Source: Welwitschia mirabilis (lineage: Eukaryota > Gnetophyta > Gnetopsida > Welwitschiales). Taken from it: DNA of 64,000 nt. A model generated the notes under the pieces. The model did no database searches. It worked only from the letters and a program-made list of their open reading frames with translations, and was not told where the DNA came from. The first letter of the stretch is position 1, and every line of letters starts with the position of its first letter. The position numbers and the translations under genes were made by a program. Below are positions 22,623-36,385 of this stretch, piece by piece. Where the stretch lies: positions 273,029,599-273,093,598 of the forward strand of contig JBOZIK010000001.1 in assembly GCA_051453625.1 (NCBI GenBank), read 5' to 3'.

Positions 22623-25253
22623 TGTAACATCCTCTTTTAACTTACCCTAATTAAGAACTTTTTTTTTAAAATTCTTTCTTCTTAAATATTTTTACCTGAT
22701 AGATACAACAGAACCTAGAATAAAATTCTACTTACTCCTTTATTAAAATTTCTATATTTTAAAAAAGATAAATCATATTAATATTATATATTTACTTATA
22801 ATTAATTTCTAGGTTATTTTGATTTACAAATAACAGTAATTTCCTAAGTTTGTGTCTTCTATTTCTTTCTAGTTTTTCATCCCATAAATGATATCTTATA
22901 AATAGTTAAGGATATGTAAACTTATTATTAACATACATGAATATAGTTTAAAAATAATATCTAACTGATATAATAGTAGGTTATAACTCTAATTAATGTT
23001 ATTCTAATTTGATATCCAAATACCCTTTGGATGTGAGTTTGTTCTACTTTAGGTTCTAAACTATACAAACATGATTGAACTTAATTCTATAGGATTTCAC
23101 TACATTACCTTAATATACCCCAAATATAGGTAATAGATGGTACATAAGATGGATGCATTCTTACAGATGATCCCTGCTTCCTTGAAGCATTTCTAGATGG
23201 TGCAACATGATCCATCAATGTGAAGGAATTGAGATATTTAGTTAGAGTAATTTCATACATTGGTAAGGTAGAAGAGAGGTGATTAAATCCACTTCTAAAA
23301 GGGTATTACAAAAAAAAAAAATGCAATGAAATCCAACTTGATGATGAGATCTAAGTATGGAAATGAACATTATTAGAATTATCTTGATTTACTTTCATTT
23401 GATGATTACACAACACAAACGCATGAAAATAATTCCAACTAATATGGATATTTAATGAATTATTTTCCTAGTTATAATAATTCTAATCATCATTCAATTC
23501 ATTTTATGCAAACAACCATAAAAAAAGCAAGCATACAAGAACATTTATATTTTTTAAGATTATAGTAATATAAATCTAGATAAAGGAAATTTTTTTTCCT
23601 ATCTAAATAAAGAAAATATTATTTTATTTTTCTTTCAATCATAATAAAAATATTTAAAATGTATCAAATAACATATTAATAATGTACTTAAAGAAACTAA
23701 AACATACCTAGAGCTATGCCAATCCTAGAAACATTTTTTCATAACTCAAGTATAATTGTTAAGATATAAATCTTTATTCAATATTCATATAACTAGATTA
23801 TAAGTCAAATAAAAAAAATGATAACTTAGATACTACTTATGTTACTTGAACTACTAAGATAAAAACTCTTACATGTATGCACATTTAAAGTAGGCTAAAG
23901 AAAAGGAGTGAAAGGAATATTTCTACAAATAAATAATACTTATAGGTAATTTAACTTAAGTTTAGTAATAGAAACCTATTTTACATATTTAATTTCCCTA
24001 AAAGAATTTATGTAATAATTTTTCTATAATTTTTTATATTAATTGTAACATTTTTAGGCTCTAAGGAGACATCATAATTAAAAATAATAATTAATTAACT
24101 ATGAAGTAAAATAATAAATTTTAATAGTTTTTTAGAAACTAGACACATAACAACATTCTCAAAATCTAACTTAAACAATATTGGAATTCAAAAATTATTA
24201 TTTTTAAAGTTAGCATTTAAGGTTAAAAATTATCAAATTTTTTAAAATTATAGTCCTACTACACTATATTAAAATGATCATAGTGTTTAACATACTTTGA
24301 TTTTTTAAAGAATTCAAGATATTTTTAAATTTGTATTCAATTTCCTACAACTTAGAATGCTTAATTTTATAGATATGTTAATAGATAGGTACAAAAAGAT
24401 AAATTGCTTGCTTACTATTTTCTACATTTATTTTCTAAAGTATGTTAACAAATAAAATTTTTAAAAATAATTACCCATAGAAAAATTATTGTTTTTACAT
24501 TTTCACTTTCATCACCTAATTGTTGACTTATAAAAAACAATTTACTAATTTATACATACTAATAAATAATATATGATGCATTTATCTTATGCCTCTATTC
24601 TGTGATTTTAATTTTAACCCTAATAAAAATATTATAAAGTTTTTACAACTATTTAAATAATAAGCTAGATCATTAAAATAATGGATATACTAACTAATCG
24701 CTTATAGAAATAAAAATCAATTGTAGAAAGAAAGATTATTATATAAAAAAATCAAATTAATTCAAAAGAAACAATTTGCTATGAGCCTTAGGATTTCCAT
24801 GAAGGACTTATAGCTTAAGGAGATTTTTGACTATTATACTTTACCTCTAAGAAGATAGTCCTAATGCATATTAAATAAAAAAATAATAATATTAAATAAA
24901 CATGGGTACCCATTTTTTTTTTAATAGTGAATCCCTTAGTTACTTGGCCATAATCATCCATTAGGAATCCTCTATAACCAAACACAAGAGACCTCTCATA
25001 TCTCACTACGATGCCTCCGTGAGAGCCAATGGGAGGGAATAATATTTTATAACATATTTTCATAAAATTCATAAATACTTTTCTAGTGCAATATCATATC
25101 ATTCCATAGATAAAATAGGTTATATGGATAATAATAATAATACATTACTTATGAAGATTAGTAAGACCTTGATAGTTGAAGATTAATAATGTCTAAGCTC
25201 AAGAGTTCCTTAGTTTCAAGCTTCCAAGATCTAAGTTTCACATGAAAGAGAAT

Positions 25254-25327
<74 letters not shown>

Positions 25328-25427
25328 NNNNNNNNNNNNNNNNNNNNNNNNNNNNNNNNNNNNNNNNNNNNNNNNNNNNNNNNNNNNNNNNNNNNNNNNN
25401 NNNNNNNNNNNNNNNNNNNNNNNNNNN

Positions 25428-25483
<56 letters not shown>

Positions 25484-26321
25484 CAAAAAAAATGCACTTG
25501 TATGAAATAAAAGAAAAGTATGCCCTCTTTTACAAGAAATAAAAGGATCTCTATATATAAATACATAAAGGGACATAGATTAAAATCATAAAATTACATG
25601 ATTTAGCATTGATAAGTGGATGAGTAATAAGTAACATTGGAGTACAAAATGATATCATATTCATATATTTTACACCTAATTAGGATGAGTAATCTTCTTG
25701 CTTTGATTAGCAAGATTAATTATATACATTATTTCCTTATGCTAGCTCATTTTTAGTCTTTCATAGCCTCATAAGTAAGTTTAGTTTGTCTAAGAAATGC
25801 ATTAAAATAATATAAACTAAGTGTTCTTACACATCTCAAGAATATAAAAGTTATGAGAGAGTAAATCTACTCATTTTTCATTCTTGGTTTTAGGTAAGAG
25901 AGCATATAGTTGTTCAACTACTCATTTATTTTAAAATACATAAAATCTATCAATCACATAACATAAGAAAGAAAATATTTATTTATAATATAGTACACCT
26001 ATCACATTTATCAAGAATCTAAATGAGTAAATAAGATGTAAAATATATTATTATTTCCTCTTGAAGTTTTTAATTTACTAGTTTTATCATACGATTTTAA
26101 TTCCTCACATAATGGGAATATCTAATTTTGAATGTTTGGATAGATTTTCTTATACAAACCTTTTAACATAGCTTCTATCATTTTCATGGTAAATTATTAA
26201 AGATTATAAACTAAGATTAATTTAAAATGGATAAATAATTTAAATAAGAATAATTAATCATTTGATTGAAAGCTTAATATATTTAATATTCAAGTAAATG
26301 AGGTTTAAAAAAACTGGAATA
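22623..26321 (-). mobile_element. Long solo LTR nested in the SIRE-type LTR (copy 1)
   Basis: About 3.7 kb including 100 N. It begins TGTAACATCC and aligns with 32975-37200 over its length, through the block 'ttattttgatttacaaata' near 22813 and the (GA)n tract. A TATA box reading TTATATATAGAG on the minus strand (about 25547-25558) followed by a CT-rich stretch suggests a minus-strand LTR with a pyrimidine-rich leader. As it sits inside another LTR with no internal region, it is a solo LTR. The right end is uncertain by a few bases and no clean target duplication could be read. The family could not be assigned. Confidence 0.65.
25259..25480 (+). repeat. (GA)n microsatellite with 100-N gap
   Basis: A near-pure AG/GA run on both sides of the gap 25328-25427. 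The same tract is present in the sister LTR at 35577-36400. Open frames here (Arg-Glu or Ser-Leu repeats) are not genes. Confidence 0.95.
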
Positions 26322-26939
26322 TGATAGTGCCCATCTCTGATTTTTATTGATGTGAGCTTTGACGTAAGACATTTTTACTTTTGTAAACATATACTATCAG
26401 TCAGATGTCTTTACCTTATAGACATCTTTAGTTAACTTGTCCAAATTTTAATGAAATATTCTATATATAATTCTTGGGAATTCATGATCATGAATTCACA
26501 ATGTACAAGTTAATAGCTCATTTAAAATATAAGATATTAGTCAAAAATCAAATTAACTCTATTATCTACTTTACCTTAATATAGACATCTTAAAACTTAT
26601 GAACATCTTCATCTATATCAGGTTCAAATTTTAACATAGTATTATTTGATGAAATAGTTATCTTAATCCTATGACTTGAATTCTAGTACATTCAAGAAAT
26701 CTTTCATTTCCTAGATGTCTTTAATAGAGACATATTTAATTTTTTAGATGTCTTCAAACAACTAATTTTGTAATTTATTAATTGATTCTTTTTATGAGAT
26801 ATTAACTTTGAAGAGTTATCATCGTCTAATGCTTATCAAGATATAATGTTCTCTTTATAATGACCTATCTTACACAAAGATACAAAATATCTAATAAGTA
26901 AAATCTCATCATAACTAGATTTATTAATAATCTTTCTCA

Positions 26940-28900
26940 TTTTGATGATTTCCAAAACTTAGCAAACATCCATTAGTAAAATTTCATTTAATCAATTACA
27001 ATTCATATTTCATGGAAATGCACATAATAAAATTTTTCAAAGATATTGTAAAAACATGATATTAATCATTTGAATAGCACATAGATATACTCCTTTTAAA
27101 AAAATTAAGACATAACAATTTACCACTTGAGTAATCAAATAAAGGCATACAANNNNNNNNNNNNNNNNNNNNNNNNNNNNNNNNNNNNNNNNNNNNNNNN
27201 NNNNNNNNNNNNNNNNNNNNNNNNNNNNNNNNNNNNNNNNNNNNNNNNNNNNNNNNNNNNNNNNNNNNNNNNNNNNNNNNNNNNNNNNNNNNNNNNNNNN
27301 NNNNNNNNNNNNNNNNNNNNNNNNNNNNNNNNNNNNNNNNNNNNNNNNNNNNNNNNNNNNNNNNNNNNNNNNNNNNNNNNNNNNNNNNNNNNNNNNNNNN
27401 NNNNNNNNNNNNNNNNNNNNNNNNNNNNNNNNNNNNNNNNNNNNNNNNNNNNNNNNNNNNNNNNNNNNNNNNNNNNNNNNNNNNNNNNNNNNNNNNNNNN
27501 NNNNNNNNNNNNNNNNNNNNNNNNNNNNNNNNNNNNNNNNNNNNNNNNNNNNNNNNNNNNNNNNNNNNNNNNNNNNNNNNNNNNNNNNNCATACAAATAT
27601 TTAATAAACCATGATATTAGTCATTCAAATAAGCATGGTTTTTTACCATAAAAAATAAAATCAGAGCATGACAATACAAATTTTATGCCAATAAAATATC
27701 ATCTAACAATATGTTGATGGAAATGTACTAAGAGTAAACATTATAGCATGTTATAGTTAACAATATATTAGAAATGTATAACATGAAGATCACTAATAAT
27801 AATTATAGCTTAAATAATCATAAAAATATGCCAATAAAAGCATGATATTAAAACAAAATGTCAGCTAACAGATAGTAATGTAGAAAATAATAAAGCATTA
27901 ATGTGTGCTAAAACATCAAAAGGAATCATTAATAATGATGATGATGCACAAGAATCTAATCCAATATCTTATAAACAAGTACTTCATACCCAATAGAGTG
28001 TCTTCAATCTAAAAGATGAAGTAATCAAATAATCTATCACTAATTCTATACAACTAGATTTTCTATCCAATAATTTTCTAATAATTTTATTCTCCTTTTT
28101 GCACCACATATAAAGGTTCTACTTACTAAAAGTAGATTCACTTGTATAATTCTTTCCTTGACCTTCTTTATTACTATCATTTCTATCATGAGTTATGGAA
28201 GTTAGTTGGATATAGGATGATAAGGAAGTGAGAGGCAGAGTATGGCATTTCCTAAAGTGGCACTGAGACATCTCTCTTAAGCCCTCAAAGGCCTCTCTTC
28301 TTATACATTGGTACATTTAATAAGTCATAGGGGTTTTAAAGAAATTAGGGATGGTAGTCTTTGTAAAAGATAGAGGTCACTATACAAAGGAAAATGATTC
28401 TACTAGAATGGAATCTATGTGAGATCGTAGTGATGATGGTGAATAGATTAGAGGTGGAGAAGGAAACATAAGAGGCGATTGAACTTTTGAATATGATAAA
28501 GGCGGCTAAGTGGATAGTATATAGAAATATTGTGATGTGGATAATGAAAAATAAGAGGTAATTCATATGAACTCTTAAACTCTTTCTCCTACTATGGCTG
28601 CCTCTACTACAAAGGACCTTAAGACTATTACTCACCCTATGCATGTGCTTCATGGGAGATTGGAACTCCTGTTAAGCCTATGCCTCAGCTCCTAATGATT
28701 CTTCTCAAGATTCACTATCTACTTTCTTATGAGAGTCATATCCTGTGCTAAATAAAGCTAAATGGCCTCTAAATCTAACCATGTGAGATTTCTCATAAAT
28801 TTTCAAATCTCTACTAGTGCCTTGCCCTTTCTTGCTATATATTTGTATTTCTTAAGACTTAAAATATTTCTTTTAATTTTATTCACCATTTTTGTTATGT
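26940..28900 (-). other. Internal region of the SIRE-type element, mostly unreadable
   Basis: It contains the 437-N gap 27153-27589. To the right, 28653-28119 on the minus strand has short open frames, one (28316-28119) with a Cys/His cluster 'CHFRKCH'. Its position downstream of gag would suit a pol or a 3' ORF remnant, but I cannot match it to a domain. Confidence 0.35.
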
Positions 28901-28990
28901 ACTTTAATCCTTTTTTAACTGATGAAGAGATGTGAGTAGTAGTGAAATATGATCTTTGAATTTATGAAGGCCTCTTTCTTATTCCCTTTC

Positions 28991-29090
28991 AAGATGTTTT
29001 CTAAATTCAAGACATCTACTTTTAAGATGTCCACAAATATTAAGATGTCTCTCTTAGATACATCTATGAAATTGAAGATGTCTATAATGA
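28991..29090. repeat. Short degenerate repeat, AAGATGTC units of 15-18 bp
   Basis: AAGATGTC or AAGACATC recurs at 28991, 29009, 29024, 29042 and 29075, with steps of 18, 15, 18 and 33 bp, all multiples of three. An uninterrupted frame crosses it on each strand (Lys-Met-Ser-type units on plus, Asp-Ile-Leu-type units on minus). It may be a coding repeat of the SIRE-type element. Confidence 0.5.
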
Positions 29091-29739
29091 AAGTTCTAGA
29101 TTTTTTGAAAAGATCTACAACTATTTCAAACATAAAAATAATAAATATCAAGCACATAGTTTAAATTTAACTATATTTAACTAATAATCTCAACTCATAA
29201 AATAGTTATAATGTGGATTTGAGAATAAAAAGATATTACTTTCTTACTTACCTAATTAGACAAGGTCTAATCTCTAGGCTCTTATACTAATCTATATATC
29301 ATTAAGTGCCTTGCAATTTTGTGATTGCATTGCTAAGTAGATCATTGGTATATTGCATTATTATTTCTTTGTTTTTTCTATTGTGCTATATTGAGTTATT
29401 CTGATCAATTCTTCATTTTCATGTTAATTTCTTAGCTTTCTTATTTTACTTAGTAAATGCTTAATTTCATTGAAAGTACTTTACAAGATAGTTTATGCTA
29501 GGAATGATAGTTTCTCTTTTGGTACCTAAACATTTCTTAGTTTTCCCTATACAAAATGCTCTATCATTCTATTAGATCACTTAGCATCATTAGTATAATA
29601 CCTATTTTTGTATATCATTAGACATCTATATTGATAATGACCTCTATTATGATAATAAAAGCAAATAATACTATTTTTGAATGCTAAATGTTCATACCTT
29701 GGTCCATAATTTCATTTGTTAATTAGGAAGGCTAAAGTG

Positions 29740-31160
29740 CTACATGTGAATTCATTTCGACTCAAGCCACTTTTATCATTTAAATTTCTACATCGCTCAA
29801 GAACTATATTCAAAGTCTCTTTTTCTTAGATAAATTTTTCAATTATTCTATTTTAATTTAATAGTTCTTATCTAATATTCTATAAATCAAATGTCAGTTC
29901 ATCAATCTTAGCTTTAAAGCTAAGTTTTTAGAGGAAGTTTATTATAAGTATTCTTTTCTTTGTCATATGCTTGTTCATGAGTATGAAGTAGTCTTTCATC
30001 TTAGTACATAATAGTTTAATAAAATCTTTAAAAATTATAATGTACTTTTCTTGAATACTTATACCTATGTCATCTTCACTTTCTAAATCATATTCCTCTT
30101 CTGACTCATCGCTTTAATCTTGAAAATGTAAAATAATCATGTAGGAATGATGTGCTCTATCATCATTATATGTTTTTTTATTGTTGCTTTTTCATCATCA
30201 TCCCATCCTATAAAGAATGATTTCTTATTCTTTAACTATTTTTCTAATTTTTTATCCTACATTCTGTTAATACTAGGATATTCTGAGGCAATATGTCCTC
30301 TTCCTCCACATATCCACATTCTACTTTTAAAATATTGGGAAAATAAGTATCATTAGAAGGCTTTCTTTTAAACTTATTTTTGTTTTGAAAACTAGATGAT
30401 TTTTTGAAGTCATCCCTTTTATTCTATTTGCATTTAAGAAGTATCTTTACTCTTTCCATGATAAAGGTAACCTCCTAATCTTCATCATCAAAGTTATCTT
30501 CTTCTTATCCTTTATTTGCCTTTCCTTTTAAAATCTGTTTTATTCTTTGACTTTTTCTTAAGTGTAATAGATTTTCTTTTTAAGGCTCCATTTTTTATGA
30601 GGTTCATATTATGAGCTATAAGAGTTCTTTATAGCTATTTTATCTTCATAGTGTTGAAGTCTCTCAACTCTTCCGTAGCTATAGTCTTAGGCCTATATTT
30701 AGGAATTATTGATCAAATAAACATTTGTTTTATATTTACTTCTATAAGATCTTCTCCAATGTCACATTTAGAATGTTTGAGATTCTGGTAAAGTACTTGT
30801 GAATTCTCTATCCATGGTTTTTTTATACATTTGAATAAAAACATTTCAAATTTCTTATGTCATCTTTCAACCTACTATTCTATTGAATTCTTCTATAGTT
30901 AAAGAAAAATAAATGCATTTTTATCTTTAGATTCATACATGAACATATCTTTTTCTTCATCTTTTAATCTTTTCTTTAATTTATCTTTGTGATAGTATTG
31001 CTAGAAGCATCTATTGTGGTTTTTTTAGGATTTATGTAATGCTCTTCTATGCTTTCCCATATCTAAAACTCAAAATACTATAAGTAAATATACATCCTCA
31101 TATTCTAATAGGCATAGTTTATCGCATAAAAGAGTGGAGGTCTAATGGATGGAATCCTTA
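29740..31160 (-). pseudogene. SIRE-type gag polyprotein remnant
   Basis: Translating leftward on the minus strand gives the gag domains of SIRE/Maximus copia elements in order. At 31140-30990 is the N-terminal block RPPLFYAINYAY followed by Arg-Met and Trp-Glu. At about 30750-30620 is the capsid segment with IPKYRPKTIAMEELRDFNTM, then LIAHNMN and a Lys-rich run. At about 30320-30270 is the zinc-knuckle remnant WICGGRGHIASEYP, with the last Cys now Tyr and the first not in place. Then NKKSFFIGWDDDE, matching the acidic segment after the knuckle, and at about 29860-29780 the tail IIEKFI...KETLNIVL...DKSGL. Many stops and frameshifts break it. It would have formed the virus-like particle. Confidence 0.8.
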
Positions 31161-31202
31161 CATTGTTCACTTAAAAAAGTTACTTATTTTCATGAGTACC
31201 TA

Positions 31203-31213
31203 CTTTGATACCA
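31203..31213 (-). other. Primer-binding site of the SIRE-type element
   Basis: The minus strand reads TGGTATCAAAG, the initiator tRNA-Met site with one G-to-A change. Two bases separate it from the 5' LTR at 31216. Confidence 0.7.
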
Positions 31214-31215
31214 CT

Positions 31216-32802
31216 TGAGGGCCATTTGAACTCAAAGGGAGGGTTGATTAAGTTTCACGAAATAAAAATTTAAGCTAATAATAGAATGAAATATGCATAA
31301 TTAAACACCTTACTAAGATAATGTGGTTTTCTAAATTGGGTAAATCCATACATAGAGAATAACGTTAAGTCACATCTCTAAATATTCTTGACTTATAAGA
31401 AAATAGTGGTTTCTAGTGTACCACTAATACTACATAAAGTGAGAGTCTCTTCATAATGTAACACTCTCTACATTATAAAGAAATAGTGATTTTCATAGGT
31501 ACACCACAAACCTTACAACAATGAGAGTCTCCTTGTAAGACAACACTCTATCCCTCATAAGGGAATAGTGGTTTTAATAAGTGCATCATGAATCTTACAA
31601 TAGTCAGAGTCTCCTCACAAGACAACATGCTCTCTTCTAAAAATGAATAATGGTTTTCTATCTCACTAATAACCTTTTAATAAAACAAGTATTCTAAGGT
31701 ACTATCTCAAATGCAAACTTGTACAAGGCTTCATTATAAAGAGATTGATTTAATAATGAACTTATAATAATATTCAACAATAAGATATTCTAATAATTAC
31801 ATAACCAAAAATACAATACAATAACAAGCCTAAAGATATAGATTTAAAGAAGACTTAAGTCGCTTATTATTTTTGTTATTATCACAAGTGCAAATTAATG
31901 ATTAAGCAATATACAATCTAAGAGAAAAATGATGTAGCATTAAAAGATTCTTTGCATTAATAGCTTTCATCCTTTGTAAGATGTTCCAAACTCATGTGAT
32001 CATGCTTAGAGCTGGATTCGTATGTTTTATTTTCTTAAAGCACTTGAAGTTCAAGAGCTATATATTCATTGAAGTTGTAAAAGTTTTTATTTGTTTTCTG
32101 ATGTTGATTCTCTATACAATTGAAGAGGATCTAGTTGTTTAAGCCTAAAAGATAGCCATTTAACTTTGTAATCATCAATGGATAGAAAATGTTGAGGCAT
32201 CAGGTGTGTATCTCTAATTTTATTGACATGAACTTTAGTTTGGGATACATTTACTTTATAGAAATCTAACTATTAGTCACATGTCTTCATCTTATAGATG
32301 TTTCGAATTGATTTGCCTAGATTTTGATGAAACTTGCTTTTTATAATTCTTTTCCCTTTGTGATCATGAATCCATAATGTATAAGTTAACATCTCATTTG
32401 AAATGTAAGATATTAATCAAAAACAAAATTGACTTTGTTACCTACTCTAGCTCAGTGTACATGTGTTTAAAATGTATACATCTTTATCTATGTCAAGCTC
32501 AACTTTTAGCATAGATTTATTTGATCAAGTAGTCTTCCTAAGCATGTGACTTGAATTATGATACATTGAAGACATCTTTTATATCCTAAATTTCTTCACT
32601 AGAGATGTTTTTAGTTTTTTAGACTTATTTAAACAATTGATTTTACAATTTATCAACTGATCATTTTTGTAAGATATTAACTTTGGATATTTATCATCGT
32701 TTAATTCTTATCAAGTTCTGATGTTATTTTGTCAATTATCTATCTTACATAAAAACACAAAATATTTAATAAGTAAGATCATCAAAGCTAAATTTACCAA
32801 TA
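31216..32802 (-). repeat. 5' LTR of the SIRE-type element
   Basis: Uninterrupted 1587-bp LTR. It is the reference that shows the split in the left LTR. It ends in CCAATA followed by the target duplication ATAAA. Confidence 0.85.
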
Positions 32803-32821
32803 ATAAAATATATAAATATTT

Positions 32822-32962
32822 AATGGTAGCTTATCCTAGTGGCAAGGTTATAGACATATAAACTTAGAGGTCTAGACTTCAAACCCTCACATTAGTGAGG
32901 AGTATAAAAATAAGTTTTCATAGGCCCAAGTGTCATTAGGCATTTTAATGGTAAAACCTATA
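32822..32962 (+). mobile_element. Candidate tRNA-derived SINE fragment
   Basis: From 32825 the sequence TAGCTTATCCTAGTGGCAAGG resembles an RNA polymerase III A box (as in plant SINE heads), and GACTTCAAACCC at 32875-32886 resembles a B box about 45 bp later. A perfect 6-bp hairpin, CCTCAC-ATTA-GTGAGG, follows at 32885-32900. There is no clear 3' tail or target duplication. It sits between the right end of the SIRE-type element and the next long LTR. Confidence 0.4.
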
Positions 32963-32974
32963 TACCTACTATTA

Positions 32975-35576
32975 TATGACATCCACTTCTTTCTTAATCT
33001 AATTAAGCACTTTTTTTACCACTTTTTCTCTTTTTTTATTCTTTAATATTATTACCAAATAAACAAAGTGAAACCTAAGATTAAAGTTTACTTATTCCTT
33101 TATTAGCACGTTTAAACTTTGAGAAAAATAAATCATATTCTTATTATATATTTTTCTATAACTAATTCCTTGGTTATTTTGATTTACAAATAATAGCGAT
33201 GACATAAGTTTATGTCCTTCATTTCTTTCTAGTTTTTCATTAAATAAAAAATATCTTATGAATAGTTGAGAAGATGTAAACTTGTTATAAAGATATATAG
33301 ATAAAGTTAAAGATAATATCTAACTAATATAATAGGAGGTTTAAATTTCCATTAATGGAATTTCAACTCAATATTTGACCACACTTTAAACTGTGTAAGC
33401 ATGGTAGCCTCAACTTTATATTCTTATACTTCATTTTAATATATTCCCAATACAGGTGGCAGGTAGTATGTGAAGTGGATACATGCTTACAAATGATCCT
33501 CTCTTTCTTGAATCATTGTTAAATGATGCAACATGATTTATTAATGTTAAAGGCTTAAGATATTTAGTTGGAGTAAGTTCATAGATGGTTAGGATATAAG
33601 AGTGGTGATCAAATCCACTTCTAGAAGTGTATGATTTAAAAAAATGCAAAGCAATCCAACTTAGTGATAAAATCTAAGTGTGGAGATGATTATTATTACA
33701 ATTATTTTGATTTAGCCTTATTTAATGAATACACCATCTAAATGCATACATATAATTCTATCTAATATAGATATTTAATGGACTATTTACATAGTTATAA
33801 TAATTTTAATAATCATAGGTTCATTTTATAGAAACAATCATAAAAGAGAAAATAAGCATATAAAAGCATCTTATATTCTAGATTATAATAATGAAAATAT
33901 AAATAAACAAATTCTTTTCTTTTCTTTTTTAATAATAATAATAAAATTCAAAATGTATCAATTTATATCTAAATAATGTCCTTTAAAAAAATTAATTCAT
34001 ACCTAGAGCTATGCCAATTCTAGAAACATTTTTCCATGCTCTTATAACAATCTCCATGGATTGGTGTAATATGAATAAGCAAAAGAAAGTATAGCTTAAG
34101 AATGATTATGAAGATATAATTCTTTGTAAAAGACTACATGGATATATTATAAGTTAGGAAAATAAGTATTTAAAAAAAATACATTTTATGTTAGTTAAAC
34201 CACTAAAGTGAAAACACTTACAAGCATACATATTTAAAATAAGATAAAGGAAAAAGGTAAAATAGTTATTTATAAAATATAATATTATTTCTAAGTAATT
34301 TAACTTAAGGATACTACTAGAAACATTAATTTAATACTCAAATTCTCTACAAAATTTTATCTAATATTTTTTTATATTTAAAACATTAATTATAACATTT
34401 TTGAACTCTAATAAGATATCATAGTTAAACATTAATAATGAATTAATTATGAAGGAAAAAATAAATTATAGTAGTTTTCCATAAGCTAGACTCATAATAA
34501 TATCCTCAAAAGATAACTTAAGTTATCTTGGAATTCTAGAAATATTATTTGTAAACTTGTAATTTAAGATTAAAAACTATCAAATTTTCTAAAATTATAG
34601 TCCTTCCACACTACAGTAAAATGATCATAACTTTTAAAATACTTTGAGTTTTTAAATGATTCAAGATGTTTTAAAAATATTATTTAATTACATACAAGTT
34701 AGAATTCTTAATCTATAGATGCATTCAAAAATACTTATAAAAATACAAATTAATTACTTACTATTTTTTTACATTTATTTCTTAATAATTTTAAAAATAA
34801 TTTTTTAAAAACTATTACACATCAGAAAATTTATTGTTATTTAGATTTTTACATTTATAACATAACCTAGACTTATATAAAGAAATGTGGTAATTTATAC
34901 TTAGTAATTAATAAGCTATGATGTTTTTATCCTATGACTCTATTATGGAAATTTAACTTTCACTAAAGAAAATATAATAGAGGTTTAACAACTAATTACA
35001 TAATAATTTGAATCAGTAAAATCTTGAATATACTAGGTAAACTTATTATTTACAATATATATTTACTAAATACTACTAATTCAAATCAATTTAGAAATAA
35101 AAATTAAATCAATTCACAAAATCATCTATGTTGAACCTCAGGATTATCATGAAGGAGTATTATCCTAAAAGAGATTTTTGAGGATTAGACTATACTCCTA
35201 ATAAGAGGCCTAATGCATAATGAATGAAAAATATATTGTCATGTATATTGACGCAAAATAAACATAGATATACAAGTATATAGTGAATTCCAAAGTGGCC
35301 ACTTGATTAAAACCATTTATTAGTAATCTTAACCATCAAGCATAAGAGACCTCTCATATCTTCCTTCATCTTGGTGAAAGCCAATGAGAAGAAATAACAA
35401 AATGTTATGATATATCCTAAATAAATATTGAAATATACCATATATATATTATAAGTAAAGATATTACTTAGAAATATTAGTAAGTTTTTTATAGCTAAAT
35501 ATTGATGAAGATTCAAGCTTAAGGATTACTTAGCTCGAACCTTTCAAGCTCCAAGATCCACAAGTAAGAATATAAT

Positions 35577-35655
<79 letters not shown>

Positions 35656-36308
35656 NNNNNNNNNNNNNNNNNNNNNNNNNNNNNNNNNNNNNNNNNNNNN
35701 NNNNNNNNNNNNNNNNNNNNNNNNNNNNNNNNNNNNNNNNNNNNNNNNNNNNNNNNNNNNNNNNNNNNNNNNNNNNNNNNNNNNNNNNNNNNNNNNNNNN
35801 NNNNNNNNNNNNNNNNNNNNNNNNNNNNNNNNNNNNNNNNNNNNNNNNNNNNNNNNNNNNNNNNNNNNNNNNNNNNNNNNNNNNNNNNNNNNNNNNNNNN
35901 NNNNNNNNNNNNNNNNNNNNNNNNNNNNNNNNNNNNNNNNNNNNNNNNNNNNNNNNNNNNNNNNNNNNNNNNNNNNNNNNNNNNNNNNNNNNNNNNNNNN
36001 NNNNNNNNNNNNNNNNNNNNNNNNNNNNNNNNNNNNNNNNNNNNNNNNNNNNNNNNNNNNNNNNNNNNNNNNNNNNNNNNNNNNNNNNNNNNNNNNNNNN
36101 NNNNNNNNNNNNNNNNNNNNNNNNNNNNNNNNNNNNNNNNNNNNNNNNNNNNNNNNNNNNNNNNNNNNNNNNNNNNNNNNNNNNNNNNNNNNNNNNNNNN
36201 NNNNNNNNNNNNNNNNNNNNNNNNNNNNNNNNNNNNNNNNNNNNNNNNNNNNNNNNNNNNNNNNNNNNNNNNNNNNNNNNNNNNNNNNNNNNNNNNNNNN
36301 NNNNNNNN

Positions 36309-36385
<77 letters not shown>

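Larger units (their letters stand above)
21537..26939 (-). repeat. 3' LTR of the SIRE-type element, interrupted
   Basis: The two parts, 21537-22617 and about 26327-26939, together match the intact 5' LTR 31216-32802. The join corresponds to 'ggcatcaggtgtgtatctct' near 32195-32214 in the 5' LTR. Between the parts lies the nested long LTR. Copies of the motif AGATGTCT/AGACATCT occur in the second part. Confidence 0.8.
21537..32802 (-). mobile_element. SIRE/Maximus-type Ty1/copia element, decayed, with nested LTR
   Basis: Minus-strand element bounded by the 5-bp target duplication ATAAA (21532-21536 and 32803-32807). The LTR ends are TGAGG (plus-strand left end, 21537 and 31216) and CCAATA/TTAATA (right end, 32802 and 26939). 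These fit an original TG...CA after one transition. The primer site is at 31203-31213 and a SIRE-type gag lies at about 31160-29740. A sequence related to the SIRE purine tract ('CATCAAAATGAGAAAGATTA' on the minus strand) abuts the 3' LTR. The internal region is only about 4.3 kb including a 437-N gap, so most of pol is missing or unassembled. A long LTR of another family is nested in the 3' LTR. Confidence 0.85.

Noticed and set aside
25231-25576. Arg-Glu and Ser-Leu repeat frames
   Set aside because: Products of the (GA)n microsatellite and an N gap; not genes.
27062-27651. Frames of 150-176 residues
   Set aside because: Almost entirely N (gap 27153-27589).
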